Positions 31,781 through 39,866 of a DNA stretch of 44,574 bases are shown here, piece by piece. The notes beneath the pieces are model-generated. The model saw nothing but the letters and a program-made list of their open reading frames with translations. It did no database searches and had not been told where the DNA came from. The translations under genes were made by a program, and so were the position numbers. The number at the start of each line of letters is the position of its first letter. Position 1 is the first letter of the stretch. This DNA comes from Fimenecus sp051881355 (GTDB lineage: Bacteria > Bacillota > Clostridia > Oscillospirales > Acutalibacteraceae), in assembly GCA_051881355.1 (NCBI GenBank), contig JBJEPS010000068.1, forward strand, positions 1 through 44,574. Direction: 5' to 3'.

Positions 31781-31824
31781 AAAAGCAACAAACAAAGCCT
31801 GCATATAGCCCGTTTGTTGCTTTT
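31781..31824 (-). terminator. Terminator of upp
   Basis: A 13-bp perfect stem, AAAAGCAACAAAC (31781-31793) with 31812-31824, with an 18-nt loop, 22 bp beyond the upp stop. Confidence 0.75.
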
Positions 31825-31846
31825 GAAATGTATTTTATTCTTCCGA

Positions 31847-32521
31847 TTAGGGTTTCGCCTGTCTCGCAGGTTTATAACTGCAAGTGCCGCAAATACGGTC
31901 ACCCGCGTCGCCTGCCGCAGTTACAATATATCCGTCTTTGTTGAGCCCGCCGGGAATGTATTTCGCGGCGTAAATTTTTACATCGGGGTGCTTTTCGTAT
32001 AACAGTTTTACGCCGACGTCGGAAGCAAAAATGCACATCACTTTGATGTTTTGGCAACCCTCTTTTTTCAGGTAGTCAATCGAGGCGTCCACACTGCCGC
32101 CGGTCGCGAGCGCAGGGTCCACGATAATGACAGGACCTGCGGTAATGTCCACAGGCATTTTGTAGTAATAGGTCACCGGCTTTAAGGTTTCCTGGTCACG
32201 GTAAAGCCCGATATGCCCGACCTTTGCCGTCGGGGACAGGCGGCGAAGCCCCTCCACCATGCCCAAGCCTGCACGGAGAATCGGCACGATTGTAAAATCC
32301 TCGGCAAGAACGGGAGAGTCAAAATCGGCAAGCGGCGCCTGAATGGGGACTTCTTTTGTTTTTAAATCTTTTAAGGCTTCATAGCCCATCAGCATGGTGA
32401 GCTCGTCCACAATTTCGCAGAATTCCTTAGAGCCTGTGTTGATGTCGCAAAGGTGTGTGACCTTATGCGCTACTAAAGGGTGGTCGTCGAAGCTTGTTAA
32501 GTTTTTTGTAAATTCTTCCAT
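31847..32521 (-). CDS. upp: Uracil phosphoribosyltransferase
   Basis: A 224-residue enzyme making UMP from uracil and PRPP. Family blocks are clear: LRAGLGMVEGL, the PRPP loop IIVDPALATGGSVDASI (about 139-155) and the uracil-binding end YIPGGLNKDGYIVTAAGDAGDRICGT without its last residues, typical of Upp. Length is slightly above the usual 208. ATG 32521 follows ACGAGGGACCGAT. It is divergent from pyrR, forming a pyrimidine salvage locus with the uracil permease at 33918. Confidence 0.95.
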   Translation of the reverse strand: MEEFTKNLTSFDDHPLVAHKVTHLCDINTGSKEFCEIVDELTMLMGYEALKDLKTKEVPIQAPLADFDSPVLAEDFTIVPILRAGLGMVEGLRRLSPTAKVGHIGLYRDQETLKPVTYYYKMPVDITAGPVIIVDPALATGGSVDASIDYLKKEGCQNIKVMCIFASDVGVKLLYEKHPDVKIYAAKYIPGGLNKDGYIVTAAGDAGDRICGTCSYKPARQAKP

Positions 32522-32549
32522 ATCGGTCCCTCGTTTTTTTATTTTTTCA

Positions 32550-32578
32550 ATCATAGCACATTTTTTTATCGTTGACAA
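32550..32578 (-). promoter_or_regulatory. Promoter of upp
   Basis: TTGTCA (32578-32573), 17 bp, TATGAT (32555-32550) on the minus strand. Confidence 0.65.
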
Positions 32579-32614
32579 GTACATGAAATGCAGCCGGACA
32601 CAGGTATACCTTGG

Positions 32615-32643
32615 TTGACATAAAATTTTGCCTATGCTATAAT
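32615..32643 (+). promoter_or_regulatory. Consensus promoter of pyrR
   Basis: TTGACA (32615-32620), 17 bp, TATAAT (32638-32643). The leader to ATG 32667 is only about 17 nt, so pyrR itself has no attenuator here. Confidence 0.85.
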
Positions 32644-32666
32644 TTTCACAGCAAAGAGGTGTTTTT

Positions 32667-33233
32667 ATGGAGAATCGGCAAAGCCGTTTGGAACCCAAGG
32701 TACAGGTGTTGGACGAGGCGGCAGTGAAAAGGGCATTGATGCGAGTTTCCTACGAAATTGTTGAAAAATGCGCCGATTTATCCAATCTTGTGTTGGTCGG
32801 TATCCGTACAAGAGGTGTTCCCATTGCACAGATGATTGCCGCAAATATTCAAAAAAACAGCGGTGTCGAAATTCCTGTGGGGTCTTTGGATATTACCTTT
32901 TACCGCGACGACTTGGAAAAGATTGATGAGTCCCCGAAGCTGAGCGATACAAAGATATCCGAAGATATTAACGGCAAAGAGGTTGTGCTGGTAGACGACG
33001 TGCTCTATACAGGGCGTACGGCAAGAGCGGCAATTGACGCTGTGTTTTCTTTGGGAAGACCCGGGAAAATCCGCCTTGCGGTTTTGGTGGACCGCGGGCA
33101 CAGAGAATTGCCCATTCGCCCCGATTATGTGGGGAAAAACATTCCCACCTCTCTTTCCGAGGTGATTAAAGTGCATATTGACGCTACGGACGGCAAAACG
33201 GGCGTGGATATTTGTAAAGTGATTCGAGATTGA
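32667..33233 (+). CDS. pyrR: PyrR: pyrimidine attenuation regulator / uracil phosphoribosyltransferase
   Basis: A 188-residue PyrR. The PRPP-binding loop VVLVDDVLYTGRTARAAID (about 108-126), GIRTRGVPIA and the C-terminal ISVKVHID-type end are those of PyrR. When loaded with UMP it binds pyr leader RNAs and promotes termination. A matching RNA hairpin with the CAGAGA loop lies upstream of uraA at 33775-33808. GCAAAGAGGTGTTTTT precedes the ATG. DUF523 follows by 15 bp. Confidence 0.95.
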   Translation: MENRQSRLEPKVQVLDEAAVKRALMRVSYEIVEKCADLSNLVLVGIRTRGVPIAQMIAANIQKNSGVEIPVGSLDITFYRDDLEKIDESPKLSDTKISEDINGKEVVLVDDVLYTGRTARAAIDAVFSLGRPGKIRLAVLVDRGHRELPIRPDYVGKNIPTSLSEVIKVHIDATDGKTGVDICKVIRD

Positions 33234-33248
33234 AAAAAGGGGAAAACG

Positions 33249-33695
33249 ATGGCAAAAATTATGGTAAGCGCATGCCTTATGGGCTGTGACTGTCGATACA
33301 AGGGCGACAACTGCAAGAATGAAGAACTGTTAGCACTTGCAAAACAGCATACACTTGTGCCCGTCTGCCCTGAGCAATTGGGCGGGCTTCCGACGCCGCG
33401 TGACCCTGCCGAAATTTGCGGGGACAAGGTGGTGTCGAGTGCCGGAAAAGATGTGACAAACGAATACACAAAAGGCGCTCAAACCGCGCTGTATATTGCC
33501 CGAACCGTCGGTGCCAACGCCGCTGTGCTTAAAGCAAACAGCCCCTCCTGCGGGAAAGGAATTATCTATGACGGCACGTTTACGGGACAAAAAACTGCAG
33601 GCGACGGCGTGACTGCAAAGCTGTTTGCGGCGTCTGCAATTCGGGTGTTTACCGAAAACGAAATCGGCGCGCTTTTATCCTTTCTCGGCGAATAA
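33249..33695 (+). CDS. DUF523 family protein
   Basis: A 148-residue protein with the conserved cysteine pattern of DUF523: VSACLMGCDCRYKG at the start, VCPEQLGGLPTPR and ANSPSCGKG. The several Cys suggest a metal or Fe-S cofactor; function is unproven. It is co-transcribed with pyrR (15 bp apart, site AAAAAAGGGGAAAACG). Confidence 0.88.
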   Translation: MAKIMVSACLMGCDCRYKGDNCKNEELLALAKQHTLVPVCPEQLGGLPTPRDPAEICGDKVVSSAGKDVTNEYTKGAQTALYIARTVGANAAVLKANSPSCGKGIIYDGTFTGQKTAGDGVTAKLFAASAIRVFTENEIGALLSFLGE

Positions 33696-33724
33696 AATCT
33701 TTTTTCGCCTTTTTTAGAAAAGGA

Positions 33725-33754
33725 TTGACAAAAACCGCTTTTCTATGCTATACT
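33725..33754 (+). promoter_or_regulatory. Promoter of uraA
   Basis: TTGACA (33725-33730), 18 bp, TATACT (33749-33754). It starts a leader of about 155 nt containing the PyrR-type attenuator. Confidence 0.7.
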
Positions 33755-33774
33755 GCACACAAATAAACGCGGCA

Positions 33775-33881
33775 ATCTTTAAATTCGATACAGAGATATC
33801 GACAAGATGCATGTGTGGCATATCTGAATAGGGCTATTTTATGTTGCATATGAACCTTGTCAATATTGACAAGGTTTTTTT
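33775..33881 (+). promoter_or_regulatory. PyrR-type attenuator in the uraA leader
   Basis: Three exclusive folds are visible. The PyrR-binding hairpin: lower stem ATCTT/AAGAT (33775-33779, 33804-33808), a 5' internal bulge, upper stem CGATA/TATCG and hexaloop CAGAGA (33791-33796), the loop recognised by PyrR in Bacillus. The antiterminator: GACAAG (33801-33806) with CTTGTC (33856-33861), extended by CATGTG/CATATG. The terminator: AACCTTGTC (33853-33861) with GACAAGGTT (33868-33876), then a T-run. The binding hairpin hides GACAAG, so PyrR binding should favour termination. The mechanism is established for PyrR; its use here is inferred. Confidence 0.88.
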
Positions 33882-33917
33882 ATTGCATTGCCGGGAAAAA
33901 CAAGGAGGAGTATCCAC

Positions 33918-35393
33918 ATGAAACTTATTTATGACATCAGCGACCGCCCAAAGTTCAGTAAAACGCTGATCTTTGCGTTCCAGCAGATGATTGCAATCAT
34001 GGCGGCAACATTGCTGGTCCCAATTTTGATGTCCACCTACGCGATGAGCAACGGCGAAACTTTGAGTTTTGACCCCGCCGCCGCGCTTTTCGGTGCAGGC
34101 ATCGGAACACTTGTTTATATTTTCTGCACCAAGCGCAGAAGCCCTGTTTTCTTAGGCTCTTCGTTCACCTTCCTCGGTGCGTACGCTTCTGTAATCGGTA
34201 TGAACTACGGCTATTGGGGCGTGCTGATCGGTATCGCGTTTGCAGGTCTTGTGTATGTTTTGCTTGCTGTCATCATTAAATTGGTCGGTTCTAAATGGGT
34301 CAATAAATTGATGCCCGCAGTCATTATTGGACCCATTGTTACCTTAATCGGTTTGTCGCTCTCCGGAACAGCCACCTCTTGGATGTCCGGCAACGGCGGC
34401 AGTGATTACAGCCTGTTGACCATTCTCATCGGTGCGGTCACTTTCCTGACCATTGTGCTCGTCTCCGTGAAGGGTTCCAAAACCCTTCGCTTAATTCCCT
34501 TTATCATCGGTGTCGGCGTCGGCTATCTGCTTGCGCTTGCATTTACCTTAATCGGTATGGCGGCAGATATCCCTTCGCTTCAGATTTTGAGCTTTGATGC
34601 TTTCAAAGAAGCGTTTGTGCCCTTTGGTCTTACTTCCATTGTTGATTATCCCAAATTCACATTCTTAAAGGCGATTACCGAGCATCCGGAAGGCGTGCTT
34701 CCGATTGACGGTGCGGCTTTGGGGAACATTGCAATGACCTTTGTGCCGATTGCGGTTGTGGAGCTTGCACAGCATATTGCAGACCACAAAAATTTAAGCT
34801 CTATCATCAACAAAGACTTGATTGCAGACCCCGGTCTTGACAAAACGCTTATCGGTGACGGTCTCGGTTCTATCGTCGGCGGGCTCTTCGGCGGCGCGGC
34901 AAACACCACTTACGGTGAATCCATCGGCTGTGTTGCCATTACCGGGAATGCTTCTATCGTTTCCATCATCACCGCTTCCGTCGGTTGTATGTTGCTTTCT
35001 TTCATCACACCTTTTGTTGCGCTGATTAACTCTATTCCGAAATGCGTGATGGGCGGTGCCTGCGTTGCCCTTTACGGCTTCATTGCCGTATCCGGCTTGC
35101 AAATGCTGAAAAAGGTGGACCTCGGCAACAATAAAAACCTGTTTGTGGTCAGTTCCATTCTTGTGACCGGTATCGGCGGCTTGTCGCTGAACTTCGGGAC
35201 AAACTCCGCAACAGGCGGTCCTCTGCTTACCATTACCGCGCTTGCAACGGCGTTGATTTTCGGTATCCTTACCAATCTTGTCGTCAACGGCGGCAAAATG
35301 GGTACCGGCGAGGAAGAATCTCCGGACGCCCTTTCCGGCGCAGCGGAAAATATGGGAAATGTGGAGTTTGAAGATACCAACAAAAAGAAATAA
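33918..35393 (+). CDS. uraA: Uracil permease (NCS2/UraA)
   Basis: A 491-residue proton-coupled uracil importer with about 14 membrane segments. Family signs: FAFQQMIAIMAATLLVP (TM1), the GSSFTF loop, and TM10 with AAAT-type region GGAANTTYGESIG, whose Glu binds the base. ATG 33918 follows AAGGAGGAGTATCCAC; the frame reaches upstream into the terminator. Expression should respond to UMP through PyrR. Confidence 0.94.
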   Translation: MKLIYDISDRPKFSKTLIFAFQQMIAIMAATLLVPILMSTYAMSNGETLSFDPAAALFGAGIGTLVYIFCTKRRSPVFLGSSFTFLGAYASVIGMNYGYWGVLIGIAFAGLVYVLLAVIIKLVGSKWVNKLMPAVIIGPIVTLIGLSLSGTATSWMSGNGGSDYSLLTILIGAVTFLTIVLVSVKGSKTLRLIPFIIGVGVGYLLALAFTLIGMAADIPSLQILSFDAFKEAFVPFGLTSIVDYPKFTFLKAITEHPEGVLPIDGAALGNIAMTFVPIAVVELAQHIADHKNLSSIINKDLIADPGLDKTLIGDGLGSIVGGLFGGAANTTYGESIGCVAITGNASIVSIITASVGCMLLSFITPFVALINSIPKCVMGGACVALYGFIAVSGLQMLKKVDLGNNKNLFVVSSILVTGIGGLSLNFGTNSATGGPLLTITALATALIFGILTNLVVNGGKMGTGEEESPDALSGAAENMGNVEFEDTNKKK

Positions 35394-35433
35394 GCGGGTA
35401 CGGATTCGTCAGAACAGGCAAGCGTAACTGCAA

Positions 35434-35466
35434 AAATCCCTCTTGAAACTTCTTCAAGAGGGATTT
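35434..35466 (+). terminator. Terminator of uraA
   Basis: AAATCCCTCTTGAA (35434-35447) pairs perfectly with TTCAAGAGGGATTT (35453-35466), with a 5-nt loop; the following T-tract is short (TTTCGTTTG). Confidence 0.8.
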
Positions 35467-35488
35467 CGTTTGTTCGACGGGATTTGCG

Positions 35489-35517
35489 TTGACAAAATGC
35501 GCTTGTCTGTTTATAAT
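35489..35517 (+). promoter_or_regulatory. Consensus promoter of plsY
   Basis: TTGACA (35489-35494), 17 bp, TATAAT (35512-35517). Confidence 0.85.
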
Positions 35518-35555
35518 ACCCTTACATTGGATTTTATAAACAGGAGTATTCCGAA

Positions 35556-36203
35556 ATGTTAAATTGGCTTTTATCGGCGGTGGTCGCGTATTTGCTTGGC
35601 TCGTTGAGCTTCGGCATTATTTTATCAAAGGCAAAATATAAAAAGGATATCCGCGATTACGGTTCCAATAATGCGGGAATGACCAACACCCTGCGCACCT
35701 TCGGCAAAGGTGCGGCGGCGTTTGTGTTTATTTTTGATGCGCTCAAAGGCGTTGCGGCGGCGCTCTTGGCAAAGTATGTGCTGTGTGGGACAGAAGACCC
35801 CGTGCTGTGCGCTTATATCGCCGTTTTTTTTGTCGTGCTCGGGCATATGTTCCCTGTGTATTTCGGGTTCAAGGGCGGCAAAGGCGCGGCAACGGCGCTC
35901 GGGGCGACGACGGCGCTCCAACCGCTGACCTTCCCATTCGTGATGATTCCGTTTTTCATCGTTGTGCTGACCACCAAAATGGTGTCGCTGGCGTCGATTA
36001 TTTCGGGCGCGCTGTTGCCCGTAGTCACATTTTGCATTTATTATTTCAAAGGTGAGCCCACGCTCGTGCCTACGGTCGGTACGGCGCTTTTGGCGGCGCT
36101 TATCATTTTCATGCACCGTTCCAATATCAAACGGATTATAAAGGGCGAAGAACGAAAAATCGGTTCTGACAAAGTCAAAACCGACGAAGAAACGGAATCA
36201 TAA
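35556..36203 (+). CDS. plsY: Acyl-phosphate glycerol-3-phosphate acyltransferase
   Basis: A 215-residue membrane enzyme that acylates glycerol-3-phosphate from acyl-phosphate, the first step of phospholipid synthesis. The three conserved motifs are seen: GSLSFGIILSK, the glycine-rich SNNAGMTNTLRTFGK and the GFKGGKGAAT loop (about 108-117). About five helices and a charged tail (EERKIGSDKVK). AACAGGAGTATTCCGAA precedes the start. Its last codons overlap the convergent DUF1294 gene. Confidence 0.94.
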   Translation: MLNWLLSAVVAYLLGSLSFGIILSKAKYKKDIRDYGSNNAGMTNTLRTFGKGAAAFVFIFDALKGVAAALLAKYVLCGTEDPVLCAYIAVFFVVLGHMFPVYFGFKGGKGAATALGATTALQPLTFPFVMIPFFIVVLTTKMVSLASIISGALLPVVTFCIYYFKGEPTLVPTVGTALLAALIIFMHRSNIKRIIKGEERKIGSDKVKTDEETES

Positions 36204-36494
36204 ATACCCATAAAAGCAGAGGAAAGCTGTTGCCTGTAAAAGGATTTCCAACGGCAGACCGACCGTAAATTTTTTATGCCGCGTTTTGTGGCGAATACAA
36301 AGCATCGTAAAAAATATCGGCGCTGCCGCACCCAAGAAACCAATCAGCAGAAGAGTTCGTTCGGGGACTCTTCTTTTTTTGTGCTTTGTTTGCCCTTTTC
36401 CGTTGTGCACAGCCGCAAGTTTGTCATAAACAGTCATAAGTACCCCGACTGCCGAAATACAAATAAACCAGAGCAGTATGAATGTGTCACGCAT
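36198..36494 (-). CDS. DUF1294 membrane protein
   Basis: A 98-residue protein with three hydrophobic segments and the DUF1294 pattern YDKLAAVHNGKGQTKHKKRR (starting about residue 23) then RVPERTLLLIGFLG. Function unknown. Its stop lies 6 bp inside the plsY end on the opposite strand. GCGGTGATGGAACACA precedes ATG 36494. Confidence 0.85.
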   Translation of the reverse strand: MRDTFILLWFICISAVGVLMTVYDKLAAVHNGKGQTKHKKRRVPERTLLLIGFLGAAAPIFFTMLCIRHKTRHKKFTVGLPLEILLQATAFLCFYGYL

Positions 36495-36556
36495 TGTGTT
36501 CCATCACCGCTTGTATTGTATGAAAATCATCGTCATTTGTCAATGGGAGGCTGTTT

Positions 36557-37798
36557 ATGCAAAAACGGATTTGGATCGGACTTCTCTGTGTTGCCGCATT
36601 GCTTTGCGGGCTGTGGGCATACAGCTGCGTGCAATCGGATATCCCAAATACTGAGCCGTCCGAACCACAGCAAAACGAAACGGCACAAGCCGGTCCGGAA
36701 TTGCGCGCAGTGTGGGTGAATTATAATGAGCTGTCGATGAAAACATACGAAAACGGCGGCACGGAAAATGATTTTCGTCAAAAAGCGGCGCAAATGTGCG
36801 AAAATATCCGCGCCGACGGCTTGAATACCGTGATCTTGCAGGTGCGCCCGTTTTGCGACGCATTTTATCCGTCAGAGGTTTTTCCGTGGAGCGCGTACCT
36901 TACGGGCACACAGGGGCAGGCGGTCGACTATGACCCGCTTGCGGTGTTCATAGAGTGCGCACAGGCAAAAAATCTTTCAGTGCAGGCGTGGATCAATCCG
37001 TACCGCGTGTTGCCGTCTACCGATTGGGAATTACTGTCCGCCGACAATCCTGCGCGCAAATGGTATGAAGCGGGGCAAACCGAAAATCTGTTGCTGACGG
37101 GGGAGGGCATTTACTTAAATCCCGCGAGCACCGAGGTGCAAACGCTGCTTTTAAACGGTGTGCGTGAAATTTTGGAAAACTACGCAGTATCCGCTATTCA
37201 TTTGGACGACTATTTTTATCCGACCACCGAGTATTCAGTCGATGCGACCAGCTATGCACGCTATTGTGCGGCAGGGGGTACGCTTTCGCAGGACGATTGG
37301 CGGCGCGAAAATGTCAGCACATTTATCAGCGCCTTGTATTCGACGGTGAAATCGGTCAACCCACAGGTGCAGGTTGTGATAAGCCCCGGCGGGGATTTGG
37401 AACGCAATTACAATACGCTGTATGCCGATGTGGCGCGCTGGGCACGGGAACCGGGGTATGTAGATGTACTTTTGCCGCAGCTTTACTATGGCTTTGAAAA
37501 TGAGAAGAAGCCGTTTGAAAGCACCGCCGCGGAATGGGCAAATTTACCGTATGCAGATACAGTTTCTCTTTGCTTCGGGCTTGCCGCGTACAAATGCGGA
37601 AAGGAGGACGCTTATGCGGGTGCAGGGGCAATGGAATGGACGGAGCATACCGATATTTTGGCACGGCAGGTTTCGTTCTGCCGCGAACTGCCGTGCTGCA
37701 ACGGCTTTGCATTTTTTACGTATTCCAGCATTTACCAGCAGAATTCGGAGGAAAATGTCAAAAAAGAGTGGAAAAATCTCAAAAATATGTTACAATGA
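36557..37798 (+). CDS. Secreted glycosyl hydrolase-like protein (GHL10/DUF187, YngK-like)
   Basis: A 413-residue exported protein: signal sequence to about residue 24 (possible lipobox ending AYSC), a short Pro/Gln linker and a TIM-barrel domain starting ELRAVWVNYNELSM, with AWINPYRV, HLDDYFYP and DVLLPQLYYGF. This is the glycosyl-hydrolase-like 10 family of Bacillota, thought to cut wall or capsule glycans; activity unproven. ATG 36557 follows TGGGAGGCTGTTT. A wall amidase gene follows by 42 bp. Confidence 0.88.
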   Translation: MQKRIWIGLLCVAALLCGLWAYSCVQSDIPNTEPSEPQQNETAQAGPELRAVWVNYNELSMKTYENGGTENDFRQKAAQMCENIRADGLNTVILQVRPFCDAFYPSEVFPWSAYLTGTQGQAVDYDPLAVFIECAQAKNLSVQAWINPYRVLPSTDWELLSADNPARKWYEAGQTENLLLTGEGIYLNPASTEVQTLLLNGVREILENYAVSAIHLDDYFYPTTEYSVDATSYARYCAAGGTLSQDDWRRENVSTFISALYSTVKSVNPQVQVVISPGGDLERNYNTLYADVARWAREPGYVDVLLPQLYYGFENEKKPFESTAAEWANLPYADTVSLCFGLAAYKCGKEDAYAGAGAMEWTEHTDILARQVSFCRELPCCNGFAFFTYSSIYQQNSEENVKKEWKNLKNMLQ

Positions 37799-37840
37799 AA
37801 ATAATTGAGAAAACTTGTAAATTTTGTGGAGCTTGGGAAA

Positions 37841-39832
37841 ATGCGGGATATGCGAAAACGTTTGATTTGTATGGCGGTGCTGATTATTTTGACGGTGCCG
37901 ATTGTATATTTGGTGGCGTTGCAGGGCGTGGTGACAGCGATTGTAACCAACAGCGTGCCCGAAGTCATCGAAACTACCGCGCCGCCTCCTGTCCCCGAAA
38001 CAACCACGGCGGCGGACAGCCTCATTCTCTCTGCACCGTCTGAAAATCCCTGTACTGTGGAAACGCCGACAGTCAATATCAGCGGATATTGTGCGCCGCA
38101 TTTGCCGCTTACTGTGAACGGACAAGCGGTGGAAAAAGCGGCGGACGGGCATTTTTCTTACGATTGCCCGCTTTTGGTCGGTGAAAACACCGTAACGGTG
38201 TCAAATACGGAAAAAGAAATTGTTTTGACGGTTACATATTCGCGCACGCTCTTGCGCGCGGTAACGCCTTCCAAAACGGTTACAGCACAGGGCGGTATGC
38301 TGTTGGAGGTTTCCTGCGAAGCACTTGCGGGTGCCAAAGTGACCGCCTCCCTTTCGGGACAGGTTGTTTCGCTTTCTCCGACGACGGACAACGCTTTGCC
38401 GGACGGTTTTGTGCAATACAGTGGGCAAATGACGCTTCCGGCTGCACAGTTTGAGGTGCAAAAACTCGGTAAAATTCGATTTACGGCAACCTTGGATGGG
38501 CAAAGCCAAACGGTGGCGGGCGGCAGTGTGCAAATTGAGGCGCTGACGTATGCCGACATTCCGATTGAAACAGGGCAGGGTGCGGTCACAGCGCCGATTG
38601 TCTCCGGCGACGGGCTTGTGCAAACCCTAAATCCCGATACCGATTACGGGAAAGGCGTGGCGCGGATGCTCAAAATCACGGCGGATTATGCCGAAACCTG
38701 CCCGGGCAATACCGCAGACGATAAATCCTCTCCGCTTTGTACGCCGTTTTTGCGCGGCACATACGATTATGTGGTCGGCGAGGGGCACTTCGGGGAGACG
38801 GACTACTATATCACAAAATCCGGCTATAAAATCGAGCAGGCGCAAAGCGAATGCTTTGACGGCTATATTTTGCCGACGAATACAATTTCGGTACATAAGT
38901 CTTATACCGACGGCGAAACCACTGCCGTACTCACAATGAATTGGAAAGTGCCGTTTGTTTCGGAGCTGAAAAAACAGGCATATTACAAAGGGTATACCGG
39001 CAGGGTGTTCAATGTGACGAGTTCCACGGCGGAATATATTGATTTTACCTTTTACTATACCAACGCCGCCGAAGGGTCGTTTGATTTCTCCGGTAGCAAT
39101 ACGGTGAGGAGCGCCGAGTGGGTCAATGTCGGTCAAGATGGGACAACCACCCTGCGGGTCTATTTGCGAAACAGCGGGAAGTTTTACGGCTACCGCGCGT
39201 ATTATGCGAGCGATAACCGTTTGGTAATTAGTTTCCGCAATCACCCGAAAACCTTGTCCGATACCGTGATTTTGCTCGACCCCGGTCACGGCGGCAGAGA
39301 CTGCGGTGCCATCGGTGCGAACGGTGTGTATGAAGCCACCTTGAATCTGCGCATTGCGGCGCTGGTTAAGCAAAAATTAGAAGCGGCAGGCGTGCGCGTG
39401 GTTATCTCCCGTACGGCGGATGTATATGTGGACCCCGAAGCCCGCCGTACCCTTGGGCGGGAAACGGGTGCAGACGCGTTTGTTTCCATTCACTGTAACG
39501 CAAACAACAGTGCCTCTTTGAGCGGCACGGAGGTTTATTATTACCGCGCGTATGCTCAACCGCTTGCGGCAAGCATTCACGCGCAGTTGGTGACCGCGTG
39601 GAAAGGCATATATGCAAATGACGACTATATGCAGTCGCGCATTGTGCCCGAGGACGGCGGTGTGCGCTATTACCCGTTTAAGGTGACACGCATTGAAGAA
39701 TGCCCCGCGGTATTGATAGAATGCGGGTATCTTTCCAACGGTACGGAATGCAGTCAGCTCTGCTTACCTGCCGTGCAGGAAAGTATGGCGGATGCGATTG
39801 CCCGCGGCATTCTTTTATATTGTCAGCAATAA
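37841..39832 (+). CDS. N-acetylmuramoyl-L-alanine amidase (Amidase_3), wall-anchored type
   Basis: A 663-residue protein with a signal anchor (about 6-30), a long beta-rich N-terminal region (about 50-465) with no domain I can name with surety, and a C-terminal Amidase_3 domain. Zinc ligands are visible: ILLDPGHGGRDCGAIG (about 478-493), the Glu in YEATLNL, HCNANNS and the catalytic ECGYLSN (about 627). It cuts the lactyl-amide bond between muramic acid and peptide. ATG 37841 follows GGAGCTTGGGAAA; the frame reaches 37805. It lies in a row of three exported hydrolases. Confidence 0.92.
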   Translation: MRDMRKRLICMAVLIILTVPIVYLVALQGVVTAIVTNSVPEVIETTAPPPVPETTTAADSLILSAPSENPCTVETPTVNISGYCAPHLPLTVNGQAVEKAADGHFSYDCPLLVGENTVTVSNTEKEIVLTVTYSRTLLRAVTPSKTVTAQGGMLLEVSCEALAGAKVTASLSGQVVSLSPTTDNALPDGFVQYSGQMTLPAAQFEVQKLGKIRFTATLDGQSQTVAGGSVQIEALTYADIPIETGQGAVTAPIVSGDGLVQTLNPDTDYGKGVARMLKITADYAETCPGNTADDKSSPLCTPFLRGTYDYVVGEGHFGETDYYITKSGYKIEQAQSECFDGYILPTNTISVHKSYTDGETTAVLTMNWKVPFVSELKKQAYYKGYTGRVFNVTSSTAEYIDFTFYYTNAAEGSFDFSGSNTVRSAEWVNVGQDGTTTLRVYLRNSGKFYGYRAYYASDNRLVISFRNHPKTLSDTVILLDPGHGGRDCGAIGANGVYEATLNLRIAALVKQKLEAAGVRVVISRTADVYVDPEARRTLGRETGADAFVSIHCNANNSASLSGTEVYYYRAYAQPLAASIHAQLVTAWKGIYANDDYMQSRIVPEDGGVRYYPFKVTRIEECPAVLIECGYLSNGTECSQLCLPAVQESMADAIARGILLYCQQ

Positions 39833-39866
39833 ATTCGAAAGAGAAGAAAGGATTACGGTGTTCTGA

